Source: SAR86 cluster bacterium SAR86B (lineage in GTDB: Bacteria > Pseudomonadota > Gammaproteobacteria > Magnimaribacterales > D2472). Taken from it: a stretch of 64,000 nt of DNA. Both the position numbers and the translations under genes were made by a program. Location of the stretch: contig CAJJCW010000001.1 in assembly GCA_905182885.1 (NCBI GenBank), positions 186,001 to 250,000 on the forward strand. The letters run 5' to 3'. Below, piece by piece: positions 20,837-33,303 of the stretch; position 1 is the first letter of the stretch, and each line of letters starts with the position of its first letter. The notes under the pieces were generated by a model. The model ran no database searches. It had not been told where the DNA came from and was given only the letters and a program-made list of their open reading frames with translations.

Positions 20837-21307
20837 TTAAAATCTAAAGTGAGAGAATGCTTTATTAGCTTCTGCCATTTTATGAACATCTTCTCTTTTT
20901 CTAACAGCAGATCCTTTCTTCTGGGATGCATCCATTAGCTCTCCGGCTAATCTAAGGTTCATATTTTTTTCACTTCTTTTACGAGCAGCTTCAACAATCC
21001 ATCTCATTGCAAGTGCTTGTCTTCTTGATGGTCTAATTTCGATAGGTACTTGATAGTTTGCGCCACCTACTCTTCTAGATTTAACCTCAACAACTGGGCT
21101 AACTTCATCCAAGGCTTTCATAAAAATTCCCAGTGGGTCTTCTTTTAAAGTCTTTTCAACTTGTTCAAAAGCTCCATAAACAATTTTCTCAGCAATAGAC
21201 TTTTTACCGTCTTTCATTAAGTTATTCATGAACTTAGCAAGAATTATATCTTTGTATTTAGGATCTGGTAAAACTTTTCTTTTCTCGGGACTTCTTCTTC
21301 TTGGCAT
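20837..21307 (-). CDS. rpsG: 30S ribosomal protein S7
   Basis: The 156-residue S7 begins [20 protein letters not shown] and contains [20 protein letters not shown] and [17 protein letters not shown]. It nucleates 30S head assembly and in E. coli regulates the str operon. The rpsL-rpsG gap is just 2 bases, so the E. coli type intercistronic S7 target between these genes cannot be present in the same form. Confidence 0.98.
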   Translation of the reverse strand: MPRRRSPEKRKVLPDPKYKDIILAKFMNNLMKDGKKSIAEKIVYGAFEQVEKTLKEDPLGIFMKALDEVSPVVEVKSRRVGGANYQVPIEIRPSRRQALAMRWIVEAARKRSEKNMNLRLAGELMDASQKKGSAVRKREDVHKMAEANKAFSHFRF

Positions 21308-21309
21308 AA

Positions 21310-21681
21310 TTATTTACCTTTTTTGGCTCCATATTTAGATCTTCTTTGTTTACGATTGGCAACACCAGATGTATCTAGTGTTCCTCTAACTGTGTGATAT
21401 CTGACACCAGGTAGATCTTTTACTCTTCCACCTCGAATTAGTACCAATGAATGTTCTTGAAGATTGTGCCCTTCTCCACCAATATATGATGTAACTTCAA
21501 AGCCACTTGTTAGCCTAACTCTGCATACTTTTCTTAAAGCAGAATTCGGTTTCTTTGGAGTAGTTGTATATACACGAGTGCAGACACCTCTTCTTTGAGG
21601 ACATGCAACAAGTGCGGGAACGTCAGTCTTTCTAACCTTAGGGTTTCTAGACTTTTTAATTAATTGATTTACTGTAGCCAT
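21310..21681 (-). CDS. rpsL: 30S ribosomal protein S12
   Basis: The 123-residue S12 contains [20 protein letters not shown] and [17 protein letters not shown]. The lysines equivalent to the classic streptomycin-resistance positions (in KKPNSALRK and GRVKDLPG) are wild type. It contacts the decoding site. It opens the str operon behind its own strong promoter. Confidence 0.99.
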   Translation of the reverse strand: MATVNQLIKKSRNPKVRKTDVPALVACPQRRGVCTRVYTTTPKKPNSALRKVCRVRLTSGFEVTSYIGGEGHNLQEHSLVLIRGGRVKDLPGVRYHTVRGTLDTSGVANRKQRRSKYGAKKGK

Positions 21682-21705
21682 AATTTTATTTTTAGTTAGA
21701 TCGCG

Positions 21706-21734
21706 ATTCTATAGAGCATGTTAGTCGCGGTCAA
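21706..21734 (-). promoter_or_regulatory. sigma70-like promoter of the str operon (rpsL)
   Basis: On the minus strand, -35 TTGACC (21734-21729) and -10 TAGAAT (21711-21706) have a 17-base spacer. The -35 box starts 2 bases after the rpoC stop. The rpsL ATG is 25 bases below the -10, giving a leader of about 18 bases. The boxes are close to those of the rpsJ promoter. Confidence 0.75.
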
Positions 21735-21736
21735 GA

Positions 21737-24700
21737 TTATTCCTCGTTTTCTTGAAGACCTTCCCTTAGCGCTGCTTCTATATCGTCAGCAGATAAGGTT
21801 GTTTCATCAATATCGTTTTGTTTTTTATTCTTCAATTTGTCATGGAAAGCCATTCCTGTTCCAGCAGGTATTAGTCTTCCAACAACAACATTTTCTTTAA
21901 GGCCTCTAAGATGATCCTTCTTACCAGTAACCGCAGCTTCAGTTAAAACTCTAGTTGTTTCTTGGAATGATGCAGCAGATATAAATGAATCTGTTGATAG
22001 AGAAGCTTTGGTAATACCAAGCAATACTCTTTCAAACTCAGCAGGAGTTTTTCCAGATTTCTCAACTTTTGCATTTTCTTCTTTAAGCTCGGCATAACTA
22101 ACTACATCTCCTTGGATAAACTTAGTATCACATCCGTCTATGATTAAAGCTTTTCTTAGCATCTGTCTTAGTATTGTTTCAATATGCTTATCGTTGATTG
22201 ATACACCTTGCAGTCTATAAACATCTTGTATTTCGTTAACAATGAAGTTTGTAAGAGCAGGAATCCCTTTCAATCTTAAAATATCATGAGGGCTATAAGG
22301 GCCATCAGAAATAATATCTCCTTTAGAAATTCTTTCCCCTTCAAAAACAGACAATGTTCTGTGTTTTGGAATTAACATTTCAGTATTTTGAGTTTTCTTA
22401 GTAGATCCCTCTGGAGTAATAACAAGTCTAATCTTACCTTTAGTTTCTTTTCCGAAAGAAATAATACCCGTTTCTTCTGATAGAACAGATGCATCTTTTG
22501 GTTTTCTAGCTTCAAATAAGTCAGCAACTCTAGGCAATCCACCAGTAATATCTTTAGTTTTTGATGCAACTAAAGGCATTCTAGCGATAACTTCACCGGC
22601 TGTTAGCTTTTGACCGTCTCTTAAATTAACTAGTCCGCCTGCTGGTAATGGATATTCTGCAGGGACTTTAAAGTCGCCTATTATTACCGGCTTACCTTTG
22701 GAATCAACAATCTGAACCTTAGGTGATAATTCTCTTCCTGCAGTTGGTCTTTCTGATACGTCTATGATTTCAATACTTGAGAGTCCTGTCAGTTCATCCA
22801 TTTGCTCTCTAACTGTTATCCCGTCTTCAATATCGACGAATTTAATTTTTCCAGATGCTTCGGCAATAATTGGACGTGTGTAAGGGTCCCATGAGGCAAC
22901 TTTAGTACCAATCTTGAGATCAGCATTATTTTTAACTTCTAAAGTAGCTCCATAAGGAACTTTATATTGCTCAGTTATTTTACCGTTGGGTTCTGTAATT
23001 GTTGCCATACCATTTCTTGAAACAACAACCTCAAGTTTGTCTTTGTTAGTAACTGTTTTCATCTCATCAGAAAACGTAACAACACCTAGGTTTTTATTGA
23101 AAATAGCATTATCTTCAGAGGTACTTGATGCAGCTCCTCCGATATGGAAGGTACGCATAGTTAGCTGTGTTCCAGGCTCACCAATTGATTGAGCGGCCAC
23201 AACACCTACAGCCTCACCTCTATGAACTAAATGACCTCTAGCTAAGTCTCTTCCATAACATGATGAACAGACTCCAATAGAAGCCTCACATGTCATAGGA
23301 GATCTAACTTTTAAAGTAGATAAATTTAATGAATCAATGCTATCAACAGCATCTTCATCAAGCATAGTGTCTTTAGCAAATAACTCTTTGCCATCTGCAT
23401 CAAATATAGGCTCTGCAATAACTCTACCTAAGATTCTATCCGTGAGTGCTTGAATAATCTCTCCACCATCAATAATAGAAGTAACAGTAATTGATTCAGA
23501 TGTTCCGCAATCTGCTATGTTAATAACAGAATCCATTGAAACATCGCATAATCTTCTTGTTAAATAACCTGAGTTAGCTGTTTTAAGAGCTGTATCTGCA
23601 AGACCTTTTCTGGCTCCATGGGTTGATATAAAGTACTGAAGAACTGATAAACCTTCTCTAAAGTTAGCTGTAATAGGTGTTTCTATAATAGATCCATCTG
23701 GCTTAGACATAAGTCCTCTCATTCCTGAAAGCTGTCTAATCTGTGCAGGAGAACCCCTCGCACCTGAATCTGCATATATATATACTGAGTTAAATGATGA
23801 TTGCTCTACTTTTTCTCCATCAGGAGTAGTAGCTGTTTCAATACTAATTTTTTCCATCATAGCTTTGGCTACTTGTTCATTAGCTCTAGACCAGATATCA
23901 ATAACTTTATTATATCTCTCTCCTCTAGTTACTAGGCCTGAATCAAATTGCTTCTCAATAGCTTTAACTTCTTTTTCAGATGTTTCAATAATTTTTGATT
24001 TTTCATCTGGGATAACAAAGTCATTAACACCAATTGACGAACCTGATCTTGTTGAAAAATCAAAACCTAAATACATAAGTTGATCAGCAAAAATAACAGT
24101 CTTTTTGAGACCGCCTTTTCTATAAGAAATATCTACTAATTTTGATATTAACTTCTTATTTAGAACTTTGTTTATATTTTCAAAACCAACTTCTACAGGA
24201 GTAATTCTCCAAATTAGAACTCTTCCAACAGTGGATTCTTGTATAGATGTTTCACCATCTACATCTGTAATTCTTACTTTAACTGGAGAATGAACATTTA
24301 ATGTCTCAGTTCCAAATGCTCTTAAGACCTCATCAGGATCACTGAAAACTCTTCCGCCGCCAGTAGCACTAGCATTATCACGAGTCATGTAATAAAGACC
24401 CAGAACAATATCTTGAGTTGGACTAATTACAGGAGACCCATCAGCTGGTGATAGTATGTTATTTGTAGACATCATTAGAGCTCTTGCTTCAAGCTGAGCT
24501 TCTAATGTTAAAGGTACGTGGACAGCCATTTGGTCGCCATCGAAATCAGCATTGAATGCAACACAAACCAAAGGATGCAACTGAATAGCTTTTCCTTCTA
24601 TAAGTTTTGGTTCAAACGCTTGCAAGCCCAATCTATGCAATGTAGGAGCCCTGTTAAGCATGACCGGATGCTCTCTAATGACATCTTCAAGAACTTCCCA

Positions 24701-25918
24701 TACTTCAGGAGTCTCCCTTTCTACTAGCTTCTTAGCAGCTTTAATAGTAGTGGCCAACTCTCTTTCTTCTAATTTTCCATATACAAAAGGTTTAAATAGC
24801 TCGAGTGCCATTTTCTTAGGTAATCCACACTGATGCAGTCTAAGTGTAGGACCTGAAACGATTACAGATCTTCCTGAATAATCAACTCTTTTACCTAAAA
24901 GGTTTTGTCTAAATCTTCCGCCTTTACCTTTAATCATATCAGCAAGAGACTTTAGTGGTCTTTTGTTTGTACCAGTGATAACTCTTCCTCTTCTTCCATT
25001 ATCAAGAAGGGCATCCACTGATTCTTGAAGCATTCTTTTTTCATTTCTTACAATGATTTCAGGTGCGCTTAATTCAAGAAGTCTTTTTAATCTGTTATTT
25101 CTATTAATAACTCTTCTATATAAATCATTTAGATCTGAAGTTGCAAACCTTCCTCCTTCAAGAGGCACTAGAGGCCTTAAGTCTGGCGGTAGAACAGGTA
25201 GTACGTTCATAACCATCCACTCAGGTCTATTTCCAGATTCATTAAAAGCTTCTAAAAGTTTTAGTCTTTTAGACAGTTTCTTTAATTTTGTTTCTGAATT
25301 AGTTTGAGGAATTTCTTCTCTTATAATTCTAATTTCATCATTTATATCCAGTTCTTCAAGTAGCACTTGAACAGACTCTGCTCCCATTCCAGCTGAGAAT
25401 TCATCACCAAATTCTTCATACTTTTCAACCCATTCTTCTTCTGTCAGGATTTGGCCTTTCTCTAGTTCAGTAAGACCAGGATCAGTAACTATATAACTTT
25501 CAAAATATAGAACTCTTTCTATCTCTCTTAAGGTTGTATTTAATAATAGTCCGATTCTAGATGGAAGGGACTTAAGAAACCAAATATGAGCAACAGGAGC
25601 TGCTAAATCGATATGACCCATTCTTTCTCTTCTAACCTTTGCAAGAGTAACTTCTACTCCACATTTCTCACAAACGACTCCTCTATGCTTCATACGCTTG
25701 TACTTACCACAAATACATTCGTAATCCTTAATAGGTCCAAATATTTTTGAGCAAAACAAACCATCTCTTTCAGGTTTAAAAGTTCTGTAGTTTATAGTTT
25801 CAGGTTTTTTAACCTCGCCAAATGACCAAGATTTAATTACTTGAGGAGAAGCTAGCCCTGCAGAAATGGTAGTGAAATCATCCTGCCCTTGTTTTAATGA
25901 ATTTAATAAGTCTCTCAA
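21737..25918 (-). CDS. rpoC: DNA-directed RNA polymerase subunit beta prime
   Basis: This 1393-residue subunit carries the catalytic [15 protein letters not shown], the N-terminal zinc ribbon [20 protein letters not shown], and the second zinc site around [13 protein letters not shown]. The trigger-loop region includes [19 protein letters not shown]. Length matches gammaproteobacterial RpoC of about 1400 residues. It lies 9 bases after rpoB. Confidence 0.99.
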   Translation of the reverse strand: MRDLLNSLKQGQDDFTTISAGLASPQVIKSWSFGEVKKPETINYRTFKPERDGLFCSKIFGPIKDYECICGKYKRMKHRGVVCEKCGVEVTLAKVRRERMGHIDLAAPVAHIWFLKSLPSRIGLLLNTTLREIERVLYFESYIVTDPGLTELEKGQILTEEEWVEKYEEFGDEFSAGMGAESVQVLLEELDINDEIRIIREEIPQTNSETKLKKLSKRLKLLEAFNESGNRPEWMVMNVLPVLPPDLRPLVPLEGGRFATSDLNDLYRRVINRNNRLKRLLELSAPEIIVRNEKRMLQESVDALLDNGRRGRVITGTNKRPLKSLADMIKGKGGRFRQNLLGKRVDYSGRSVIVSGPTLRLHQCGLPKKMALELFKPFVYGKLEERELATTIKAAKKLVERETPEVWEVLEDVIREHPVMLNRAPTLHRLGLQAFEPKLIEGKAIQLHPLVCVAFNADFDGDQMAVHVPLTLEAQLEARALMMSTNNILSPADGSPVISPTQDIVLGLYYMTRDNASATGGGRVFSDPDEVLRAFGTETLNVHSPVKVRITDVDGETSIQESTVGRVLIWRITPVEVGFENINKVLNKKLISKLVDISYRKGGLKKTVIFADQLMYLGFDFSTRSGSSIGVNDFVIPDEKSKIIETSEKEVKAIEKQFDSGLVTRGERYNKVIDIWSRANEQVAKAMMEKISIETATTPDGEKVEQSSFNSVYIYADSGARGSPAQIRQLSGMRGLMSKPDGSIIETPITANFREGLSVLQYFISTHGARKGLADTALKTANSGYLTRRLCDVSMDSVINIADCGTSESITVTSIIDGGEIIQALTDRILGRVIAEPIFDADGKELFAKDTMLDEDAVDSIDSLNLSTLKVRSPMTCEASIGVCSSCYGRDLARGHLVHRGEAVGVVAAQSIGEPGTQLTMRTFHIGGAASSTSEDNAIFNKNLGVVTFSDEMKTVTNKDKLEVVVSRNGMATITEPNGKITEQYKVPYGATLEVKNNADLKIGTKVASWDPYTRPIIAEASGKIKFVDIEDGITVREQMDELTGLSSIEIIDVSERPTAGRELSPKVQIVDSKGKPVIIGDFKVPAEYPLPAGGLVNLRDGQKLTAGEVIARMPLVASKTKDITGGLPRVADLFEARKPKDASVLSEETGIISFGKETKGKIRLVITPEGSTKKTQNTEMLIPKHRTLSVFEGERISKGDIISDGPYSPHDILRLKGIPALTNFIVNEIQDVYRLQGVSINDKHIETILRQMLRKALIIDGCDTKFIQGDVVSYAELKEENAKVEKSGKTPAEFERVLLGITKASLSTDSFISAASFQETTRVLTEAAVTGKKDHLRGLKENVVVGRLIPAGTGMAFHDKLKNKKQNDIDETTLSADDIEAALREGLQENEE

Positions 25919-25927
25919 TTTTATCTC

Positions 25928-28900
25928 CTAGTTTTCTGAATCTAATTCGAGGTTAATTCCCAATGATTTAATTTCTTTGCTAAGAACATTAAATGATTCG
26001 GGTATAGCAGCATCCATTTCATATTTTCCGGCAACAATGTTTTTATACATCTTCGTTCTTCCGGCCACATCATCAGATTTAACTGTTAACATTTCTTGAA
26101 GAGTGTATGAAGCACCATAGGCTTCTAGAGCCCAAACTTCCATTTCACCAAATCTCTGACCACCAAATTGCGCTTTACCACCCAATGGCTGCTGAGTAAC
26201 TAAACTGTAAGAACCTGTAGATCTCGCATGCATTTTGTCATCAACCAAATGGTTTAGCTTGATGATATACATGTAACCTACGGTTACAGGTCTATCAAAC
26301 TTAGTTCCTGTCCTGCCGTCGTATAAAGTAAATTGACCAGACTCTGGTAAATCTGCTAATTTTAATAGATCTTTAACTTCGCTTTCTTTTGCTCCATCAA
26401 ACACTGGTGTAGCAATTGGAAGGCCATCTCTAAGATTATTAGCAAGTTCAAGTATCTCAGTATTATTAAATGAGTTTATGTCCTCTTTATTAGCGGCATT
26501 AGTGTTGTATAACTTATCTAGATACTCTTTAAGCTCAGCTGGTTTTGCGTTGGCTTTCAACATATTGTCAATCTTTTTACCAATACCTTTAGCAGCACAA
26601 CCCATATGAGTTTCTAATATCTGTCCAACATTCATCCTTGAAGGAACACCAAGAGGGTTTAGCACCACATCAACTGGATCTCCATTTTCATCATAAGGCA
26701 TATCTTCAACAGGCATAATTTCTGAAATAACACCTTTATTACCATGACGACCAGCCATCTTATCACCCGGCTGAATTCTTCTCTTGATAGCTAAATAAAC
26801 TTTAACAATCTTAATAACTCCTGGAGCAAGGTCGTGACCTCGGATAATTTTAGCTCTTTTAGCCTCGTATCTAGCTTGAATATCTTTGACATAAGCATTG
26901 TAGCTTTTTTCTGTATCTTCAATTACATCATTAGTACTATCTTCAGCAGTCCTGATTGAGAATACGTCATTAAGGATAAGGGAACCTAGTAGTTCGCTTG
27001 TTAGAACATCGCCTTTTTTCAGTCCATTTCCTTTAAGTGCTTTCTTATCTTTAAGAAGTTCACATAATCTTGTCTTAGTAGCTTGCTCAACAACAGAAGC
27101 TTCATCATCTGAATTTTTCTTTGTTTCATCTAAATGATCTTGTTCGATAGCTTGTGTTCTTTCATCTTTCTCGACGCCATCTCTAGTAAATACCTCAACA
27201 CCAATTACAGTTCCTTTAGAACTAGCTCTTTGGGATGTATCTTTTACATCAGATGCTTTTTCACCAAAAATAGCTCGTAATAGTTTCTCTTCTGGTGATA
27301 ATTGAGTTTCTCCTTTAGGAGTAATTTTACCAACCAAGATATCTCCTGGATCTACTTCTGCTCCAACATAAACCATTCCACACTCATCTAGTTTATTCAG
27401 AGATCCCTCTCCAACATTTGGAATATCAGCTGTAATTTCTTCTGATCCCAGTTTGGTATCACGTGCTACACAGACAATTTCTTGAATATGTATAGATGTA
27501 AATCTATCTTCTCTCGCAACTTTTTCAGATATTAATATTGAATCTTCAAAGTTATACCCATTCCAAGGCATGAATGCGATTCTAATATTTTGACCTAAAG
27601 CAAGCTCTCCATTATCTATGGAAGGACCATCTGCAAGTACATCTCCAGCTTTAACAATATCACCAACTCTAACGATTGGTTTTTGATTAATACATGTATT
27701 TTGGTTTGATCTAGTGTACTTAATAAGATTGTATACATCAGCAGCTGATTTGGCTTTTTTGTCTGTAACTCTTACAACGATTCTCGCTGCATCAACATTC
27801 TCTACAACACCAGAATGTTTAGCTACGATACAAACACCCGAGTCTCTTGCTACAACAGATTCAAGACCAGTACCAACTAATGGCTTTTCAGCTCTTAAAA
27901 CTGGAACTGCTTGACGCTGCATATTTGATCCCATTAAAGCCCTATTAGCATCATCATGCTCTAAGAAAGGGATTAATGAAGCAGCAATAGATACTACCTG
28001 TTGAGGTGATACATCCATTAGATCAACTCTTTCTGGAGACATTAACTCAAATTCACTTGCATGCCTTACAGCTACAAGATCATCAACAAACTTATTATCT
28101 TTATCTAAAGTAACACTGGCCTGAGCAATAACATACTCTGACTCGTCAATTGCAGATAAGTAGATAATCTCATCAGTTACTTTTCCATTTACAACTTTTC
28201 TATATGGGGTTTCAATGAAACCATACTGATTAGTTCTTGAATATGATGCAAAAGAGTTAATAAGACCAATGTTTGGTCCTTCTGGTGTTTCAATTGGGCA
28301 AACTCTTCCGTAATGAGTTGGATGAACATCCCTGACCTCAAAACCAGCTCTCTCTCTTGTTAATCCACCGGGTCCTAGTGCAGAAACTCTTCTTTTATGA
28401 GTAATTTCAGATAGTGGATTATTTTGATCCATGAACTGAGATAACTGACTTGAACCAAAGAATTCTTTGATTGCTGCAGTTACTGGTTTAGCATTGATTA
28501 GATCTTGCGGACCTAATTCATCTGCTTCAGCCATACTTAATCTTTCTCTAACCGCTCTTTCAACCCTTATTAGGCCTACTCTAAATTGATTAGCAGTCAT
28601 TTCTCCAACAGATCTCACCCTTCTGTTTCCAAGGTGATCAATATCATCAACGATATCATGACCATCTCTAATATTTACTATTCCCTTCATTACTTCAATA
28701 ATGTCTTCTTTATCAAGTGTATGTGGGCTTTCTTTCTCACCGTCTAGTTTTAAACGTCTGTTAAATTTCATTCTTCCAACTTCAGAAAGATCATATCTCT
28801 CTTCATTAAAGAACAAGTTATTAAATAATGTTTCGGCAGAATCTTTGGTTGGCGGCTCACCAGGTCTCATCATTCTGTATATCTCTACAAGAGCTTCAAG

Positions 28901-29989
28901 TCTATTTGAGGTAGGATCTGATCTAAGTGTGTTTGAAATATAAGGTCCTTTATCTAATTCATTGATAAAAAGACATTTAATTTCAACAACATTATTTTCC
29001 TTAAGCGATTCTAGGACAGTCATATCTATTTCTGTATTAGCAGAAAACAATACTTCCCCAGTTTCTTTGTTGAAAATATCTTTAGATAAAACCTTTCCAA
29101 TTAAGTATTCTTCAGAAAGAGTTATCTCATTAACTTTTGAGCTAGATAATTCTTTGATATGTCTAGCTGTAATTCTTTTTCCAGCCTCTACATAAACTTT
29201 ACTTTTAACTTTAATATCAACTGATAAAGTTTCACCTCTTAATCTCTCTGGGATTAGAGCAAGCTTTACAGTTTGTTTATCAAGAGTGAAGAGATCTTCT
29301 TCATAGAACTCTGATAAAATTTCTTCCGTACCCATATCCAACGCTCTTAGCATTATGGTTGCAGGTATCTTTCTTCTTCTGTCTATTCTACTGAATAAGA
29401 TATCTTTAGGATCAAATTCAAAATCAAGCCATGAGCCTCTGTAAGGAATTACCCTTGCAGAATATAAAACCTTTCCAGACGAATGAGTTTTTCCTTTGTC
29501 ATGATCATAAAAAACACCAGGTGATCTATGAAGCTGAGCAACGACGACTCTTTCAGTTCCGTTAACAACAAAAGAGGCATCATCAGTCATTAATGGAACT
29601 TCGCCCATAAATACTTCGCCTTCTTTTATATCCTTAACTTCTTTAAAGTTTGACTCTCTATCATAAAGAACTAATTTAACTTTAATTCTTAAAGGAGCTG
29701 AGTAAGATAAACCTTGTACAAGACATTCTTGCACGTCATAGGTATTCTTACCGAGCTCATAAGAAACATATTCAAGAGCAGCATTCCCTGAAACACTTTT
29801 AATAGGAAATAAAGATTTAAAAACCTCTTCAAGTCCTTGTTTTTTTCTTGCTTCAGGTGCCGTATCAGCCTGCAAAAATTCAGAATAAGATTTAGTTTGA
29901 GTTTCAACAAGGTTTGGAAGATCCATTACCTTTTTGAAAGTACCAAAGTTTTTTCTTATTCTTTTCTTTTCTGTATAACTGTATGACAT
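25928..29989 (-). CDS. rpoB: DNA-directed RNA polymerase subunit beta
   Basis: This 1353-residue subunit begins [18 protein letters not shown]. The rifampicin-pocket sequence [16 protein letters not shown] and [13 protein letters not shown] is of the wild-type, drug-sensitive form. The C-terminal part has [15 protein letters not shown] and the [20 protein letters not shown] region that joins beta prime. It follows rplL by 38 bases. I saw no clear attenuator hairpin in that gap. Confidence 0.99.
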   Translation of the reverse strand: MSYSYTEKKRIRKNFGTFKKVMDLPNLVETQTKSYSEFLQADTAPEARKKQGLEEVFKSLFPIKSVSGNAALEYVSYELGKNTYDVQECLVQGLSYSAPLRIKVKLVLYDRESNFKEVKDIKEGEVFMGEVPLMTDDASFVVNGTERVVVAQLHRSPGVFYDHDKGKTHSSGKVLYSARVIPYRGSWLDFEFDPKDILFSRIDRRRKIPATIMLRALDMGTEEILSEFYEEDLFTLDKQTVKLALIPERLRGETLSVDIKVKSKVYVEAGKRITARHIKELSSSKVNEITLSEEYLIGKVLSKDIFNKETGEVLFSANTEIDMTVLESLKENNVVEIKCLFINELDKGPYISNTLRSDPTSNRLEALVEIYRMMRPGEPPTKDSAETLFNNLFFNEERYDLSEVGRMKFNRRLKLDGEKESPHTLDKEDIIEVMKGIVNIRDGHDIVDDIDHLGNRRVRSVGEMTANQFRVGLIRVERAVRERLSMAEADELGPQDLINAKPVTAAIKEFFGSSQLSQFMDQNNPLSEITHKRRVSALGPGGLTRERAGFEVRDVHPTHYGRVCPIETPEGPNIGLINSFASYSRTNQYGFIETPYRKVVNGKVTDEIIYLSAIDESEYVIAQASVTLDKDNKFVDDLVAVRHASEFELMSPERVDLMDVSPQQVVSIAASLIPFLEHDDANRALMGSNMQRQAVPVLRAEKPLVGTGLESVVARDSGVCIVAKHSGVVENVDAARIVVRVTDKKAKSAADVYNLIKYTRSNQNTCINQKPIVRVGDIVKAGDVLADGPSIDNGELALGQNIRIAFMPWNGYNFEDSILISEKVAREDRFTSIHIQEIVCVARDTKLGSEEITADIPNVGEGSLNKLDECGMVYVGAEVDPGDILVGKITPKGETQLSPEEKLLRAIFGEKASDVKDTSQRASSKGTVIGVEVFTRDGVEKDERTQAIEQDHLDETKKNSDDEASVVEQATKTRLCELLKDKKALKGNGLKKGDVLTSELLGSLILNDVFSIRTAEDSTNDVIEDTEKSYNAYVKDIQARYEAKRAKIIRGHDLAPGVIKIVKVYLAIKRRIQPGDKMAGRHGNKGVISEIMPVEDMPYDENGDPVDVVLNPLGVPSRMNVGQILETHMGCAAKGIGKKIDNMLKANAKPAELKEYLDKLYNTNAANKEDINSFNNTEILELANNLRDGLPIATPVFDGAKESEVKDLLKLADLPESGQFTLYDGRTGTKFDRPVTVGYMYIIKLNHLVDDKMHARSTGSYSLVTQQPLGGKAQFGGQRFGEMEVWALEAYGASYTLQEMLTVKSDDVAGRTKMYKNIVAGKYEMDAAIPESFNVLSKEIKSLGINLELDSEN

Positions 29990-30027
29990 AAATGCGACCT
30001 TTTTTTAATATTTATATGTTATTAGTT

Positions 30028-30405
30028 CTATTTAGCTTCAGCTGTTGCGCCTGCTTCGATTAACTGAGTAACCATTGCATCTGCATCATCCTTGCTTGCA
30101 CCTTCTTTTACAGTAGTTGGAGCACCATCTACCATATCTTTAGCTTCTTTTAATCCAAGACCAGTTATAGCCCTTACAGCTTTAATTACTTGAACTTTCT
30201 GAGCTCCGGCTGCTGTTAATACAACATCAAAAGCACTCTGCTCTTCAGCTGCTGGTGCATCTGCTCCACCTGCTGCAGGTGCTGCTGCAACTGCTGCTGC
30301 CGCTGTAACACCAAACTTTTCTTCAATAGCAGAAATAAGATCTACAAGATCCATTACTGACATTTCTTCTATAGTTTTTAAAATATCTTCTTTACTAGTT
30401 GCCAT
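30028..30405 (-). CDS. rplL: 50S ribosomal protein L7/L12
   Basis: The 125-residue stalk protein has a helical dimerisation N terminus, an Ala-rich hinge (about residues 35-52) and a C-terminal domain with [20 protein letters not shown]. It recruits GTPase factors such as EF-Tu and EF-G, both encoded nearby. It lies 18 bases after rplJ. Confidence 0.99.
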   Translation of the reverse strand: MATSKEDILKTIEEMSVMDLVDLISAIEEKFGVTAAAAVAAAPAAGGADAPAAEEQSAFDVVLTAAGAQKVQVIKAVRAITGLGLKEAKDMVDGAPTTVKEGASKDDADAMVTQLIEAGATAEAK

Positions 30406-30423
30406 TCTAATTCTCCTTATAAT

Positions 30424-30954
30424 TTAGGCTGATGCCTGTTTTTTGTCTTGAACTGCTGATAAAACTCTAGCCAGTTTAGTTGGTACTTCATTTAATAAAG
30501 TAGCAAACTTACTGATTGGAGCCTGCAACACATTTGCAATAAGGCCATAAGCCTCATCCTTAGATGGAAGACTAGCTAGAATATCTATTTGGTCTCCATT
30601 AAGTAATTGCCCTTCAACAACTAAAGCCTTGATCTCTAAAGCATCAAAGTTTTTTGCATATGTTTTAAGCAATTTAGCAGCTGCACCTGGCTCTTCGAAA
30701 GAAAAAGCAAATAATGACGGCCCAACAAGGACCTCGTCGGAACAACCAAAGTCAGTACCCTCAAATGCTAATTTAGCAAGAGAGTTCTTGATTATTTGGA
30801 TATGTATTCCAGCTTGAGTAGCTTTTGCTCTTACTTCAGATAACTCAGTGACCTTTAGGCCCCTTGCATCTGAAATAACTAGAGAAGATGCAGTAGATGC
30901 AACCTCTTTAACTTCTCCAACTATTCTTTCTTTTTCACTTTTCGATAACGCCAC
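30424..30954 (-). CDS. rplJ: 50S ribosomal protein L10
   Basis: The 176-residue L10 anchors the L7/L12 stalk and represses its own operon by binding the leader. The start is GTG: AGGAG lies 7 bases upstream, giving the N terminus (M)ALSKSEKERIVGEVKEVA that aligns with other L10 proteins. An out-of-frame ATG a few bases upstream is rejected because it gives no L10 sequence. A structured leader precedes the gene (30962-31082). Confidence 0.97.
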   Translation of the reverse strand: MALSKSEKERIVGEVKEVASTASSLVISDARGLKVTELSEVRAKATQAGIHIQIIKNSLAKLAFEGTDFGCSDEVLVGPSLFAFSFEEPGAAAKLLKTYAKNFDALEIKALVVEGQLLNGDQIDILASLPSKDEAYGLIANVLQAPISKFATLLNEVPTKLARVLSAVQDKKQASA

Positions 30955-30961
30955 AGCATTT

Positions 30962-31082
30962 CTCCTGTTTAAGCCTTTCGGCTATTCGGCGACAAATTGC
31001 GAAATTACAATTTGAACACCACCTACGTAGGAAATTAAGTCTTTCGACACCTACGGTCTTTGACGGCTGCGATAAACGCAAC
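30962..31082 (-). promoter_or_regulatory. L10-type autoregulatory mRNA leader of rplJL
   Basis: The minus-strand RNA between rplA and rplJ can fold into four hairpins: GUUGCG/CGCAGC (31082-31066); CGUAGG/CCUACG (31055-31026) containing a GUC-GAAA-GAC tip and an asymmetric UUAAUUU internal loop like a kink-turn; an AAAUUG/CAAUUU stem; and AGCC-GAAA-GGCU (30983-30972) next to the AGGAG site. This resembles the L10(L12)4-binding leader of proteobacteria. The fold was done by eye. Confidence 0.65.
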
Positions 31083-31116
31083 TATCTAGCAATATAATTT
31101 CTTATAATGCTAAAAC

Positions 31117-31809
31117 TTATACCAGCTCTGATGCGTGTATTTTTATACCAGGGCCCATAGTGCTACTTAGAGCAATACTACCAATAAAAATACCCTTAGC
31201 AGATGCGGGTTTTAATTTTTTTACTTCATCAATTAAAGCAGTTGCATTAGTCTGAAGTTTAGTAACATCAAATGATACCTTGCCAATGCTTCCATGAATG
31301 ATTCCATTTTTATCTGTTCTAAATCTTACTTGTCCTGCTTTAACATTATTAACTGCAGTAGCAACATCGTCAGAAACAGTTCCTGTTTTAGGATTGGGCA
31401 TTAGGCCTTTTGGTCCCAATACTTGTCCTAGCTTGCCAACCACTTTCATTGCAGCATTAGTAGAAATAACTACATCAACTGAAATCTCTTCTTTAGAAAA
31501 TTTCTCAGCCAAGTCATCCATTCCAACATGTTCTGCACCAGCAGCTTTAGCAGCTTCAGCTTGATCGCCATCAGCAAATACAGCAACTGAGACTTGATTA
31601 CCTAAACTATTTGGTAAGGTTACAGCGCCTCTAACATTTTGATCAGATTTAGTTGGATCTACTCCTAGTCTGATAGCAATATCTATAGATTCTTCAAATT
31701 TTGGAGATTTAACAGATTGCATAATATCTAATGCTTCCGCTATAGAATAAGTTTGCTCAGGATTAACCTTTTCAAGGATAATTTTTTGTTTTTTTGTTAC
31801 TTTACTCAT
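31117..31809 (-). CDS. rplA: 50S ribosomal protein L1
   Basis: The 230-residue L1 shows [11 protein letters not shown] and the signature [20 protein letters not shown], then TGTVSDDV. It forms the mobile L1 stalk at the E site and in E. coli represses the L11 operon. It overlaps rplK by 4 bases (ATGA), which would let L1 control both genes together. Confidence 0.99.
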   Translation of the reverse strand: MSKVTKKQKIILEKVNPEQTYSIAEALDIMQSVKSPKFEESIDIAIRLGVDPTKSDQNVRGAVTLPNSLGNQVSVAVFADGDQAEAAKAAGAEHVGMDDLAEKFSKEEISVDVVISTNAAMKVVGKLGQVLGPKGLMPNPKTGTVSDDVATAVNNVKAGQVRFRTDKNGIIHGSIGKVSFDVTKLQTNATALIDEVKKLKPASAKGIFIGSIALSSTMGPGIKIHASELV

Positions 31810-32234
31810 AGATCTACCTCTACTCCCATGCTTCTAGCTGTTCCAGCTATAATTTTAACTGCTGCATCTATATCGTTTGAATTAAGATCAGGTTCTTTTA
31901 CTTTTGCAATATCTTCTAATTGCGCTCTAGTTAGTTTTCCAACTTTTTCCTTATTTGGCTCTCCGCTTCCTTTGGTAATGCCTAAAGCTTTCTTAATTAA
32001 TGCCGCTGCAGGAGGTGTTTTAACTACAAAGGTAAAGGACTTATCTTCGAATACAGATATAACAACTGGCAAAGGCATTCCTTTTTCAGCATTTTGTGTT
32101 TCAGCATTAAATGCATTACAAAAATCCATTATGTTGACACCAGCTTGACCTAGCGCAGGTCCTACAGGAGGACTCGGATTAGCTCCACCAGCAGGAATTT
32201 GTAATTTAAGAACACTTGCTATTTTTTTTGCCAT
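31806..32234 (-). CDS. rplK: 50S ribosomal protein L11
   Basis: The 142-residue L11 has [20 protein letters not shown], the N-terminal domain motif used by thiostrepton-type drugs and release factors, and MGVEVDL at the C terminus. It forms the base of the GTPase-associated centre. Its start overlaps the nusG stop by one base. Confidence 0.99.
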   Translation of the reverse strand: MAKKIASVLKLQIPAGGANPSPPVGPALGQAGVNIMDFCNAFNAETQNAEKGMPLPVVISVFEDKSFTFVVKTPPAAALIKKALGITKGSGEPNKEKVGKLTRAQLEDIAKVKEPDLNSNDIDAAVKIIAGTARSMGVEVDL

Positions 32235-32761
32235 TATGTTTTCTCTATTTGCATGAACTCTAGATCAACTGCTGTGGATCTACCTAAAATCTGTACTGCT
32301 ACTTTTACTTTATTTCTTTCGTAATCAACACTTTCAACAACACCGTTAAAGTCATTAAATGGGCCATCACAAACTCTTATAACTTCACCTGGTTCAAATA
32401 AAGTTTTAGGTGCCGGAGCATCTTCGCCAACTTCGATTCTATTCACAATATTATTAACTTCATCTTCAGATATCGGAAGTGGTCTAACTTTAGTTCCGCC
32501 AACAAAACCAGATATTCTTGGCGTTGATTGAACAAGTTGCCAAGAGTCATCCTCTAAATCCATTTGAATTAAAATATATCCTGGGAAAAATTTTCTTTCA
32601 GTTGTTTTCTTTTGACCAGCCTTTAATTCAACCACTGTTTCTGTAGGAATAAGTATTTCACCAAACTTTGCTGAAAGATTGTTCAGCTCAATTTTTTCTT
32701 CTAAAGCAAGTTTAACTTTTTGCTCGTAGCCAGAATAAGCTTGTATTACATACCAATCCAT
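32234..32761 (-). CDS. nusG: transcription termination/antitermination protein NusG
   Basis: The 175-residue NusG starts [20 protein letters not shown] and has the NGN domain (about residues 1-115, with [12 protein letters not shown]). A KOW domain follows ([20 protein letters not shown]). It binds RNA polymerase and bridges to S10 or Rho. It lies 4 bases after secE in the standard secE-nusG pair. Confidence 0.98.
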   Translation of the reverse strand: MDWYVIQAYSGYEQKVKLALEEKIELNNLSAKFGEILIPTETVVELKAGQKKTTERKFFPGYILIQMDLEDDSWQLVQSTPRISGFVGGTKVRPLPISEDEVNNIVNRIEVGEDAPAPKTLFEPGEVIRVCDGPFNDFNGVVESVDYERNKVKVAVQILGRSTAVDLEFMQIEKT

Positions 32762-32765
32762 AATG

Positions 32766-33128
32766 CTATCCCAATACCAATTTAGTTAAAAAACTTAAAA
32801 GTGATTCTAAAGCCCAAAAAAATAAACACAAAATAACAATTGCACTAAAAACTACTAAAAATGTTTGAGTCGTCTCCATTCTAGTTGGCCAAACAACTTT
32901 TCTTATTTCTTTTCTTGACTCTTTCATAAGTGTCAATGCGTTAGAGCCAAAAGTCGTGACAGATAATATACCTAGTCCAACTATAAATAAAAATACAACA
33001 GCTAGAACTCTATAAAGAAAAGCAATTTCACTAAAGTAACTATTGCCAATGACAGCTGCACTAAATACCGCAAGCGCAAGAAGCCACTTGAGGTTATCTA
33101 TTGATTTTGATGCAGATCCGTTACTCAT
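32766..33128 (-). CDS. secE: protein translocase subunit SecE
   Basis: The 120-residue SecE has three hydrophobic segments (about residues 12-30, 36-58 and 91-117), like the three-helix gammaproteobacterial form. The cytoplasmic amphipathic helix before the last segment reads ESRKEIRKVVWPTRMETTQT, the family signature. It clamps SecY in the translocon. It follows tRNA-Trp by 29 bases and is likely cotranscribed with it. Confidence 0.96.
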   Translation of the reverse strand: MSNGSASKSIDNLKWLLALAVFSAAVIGNSYFSEIAFLYRVLAVVFLFIVGLGILSVTTFGSNALTLMKESRKEIRKVVWPTRMETTQTFLVVFSAIVILCLFFWALESLLSFLTKLVLG

Positions 33129-33157
33129 AAATTCCCTTTTTCAGTATCAAGTTAAAT

Positions 33158-33233
33158 TGGCAGGCCAGGAGGGGCTCGAACCCACAACCCCCGGTTTTGG
33201 AGACCGGTACTCTACCAATTGAGCTACTGGCCT
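33158..33233 (-). tRNA. tRNA-Trp (anticodon CCA)
   Basis: The minus strand forms a complete 76-base cloverleaf: acceptor AGGCCAG/CTGGCCT, anticodon stem CCGGT/ACCGG with loop CTCCAAA, a GGTTCGAGCC T-arm and encoded CCA. It sits between tuf and secE, a common proteobacterial position. Confidence 0.97.
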
Positions 33234-33266
33234 AAAACACATTTTCATATTCTTCAGAGACAAGTA

Positions 33267-33290
33267 AGCCGAGACACAATGGCCTCGGCT
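33267..33290 (-). terminator. hairpin downstream of tuf, possible attenuating terminator
   Basis: Inverted arms AGCCGAG (33267-33273) and CTCGGCT (33284-33290) lie between the tuf stop and tRNA-Trp with a 10-base loop. No long U-run follows on the minus strand (UUACUUGU), so termination would be partial. An RNA-processing site between tuf mRNA and the tRNA is the alternative. Confidence 0.45.
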
Positions 33291-33303
33291 ATATAGTCAA
33301 TTT

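Noticed and set aside
5389-33000. Many rightward reading frames of 60-150 codons opposite the ribosomal genes
   Set aside because: They overlap strongly conserved genes on the other strand, show no family motifs and lack their own ribosome-binding sites.
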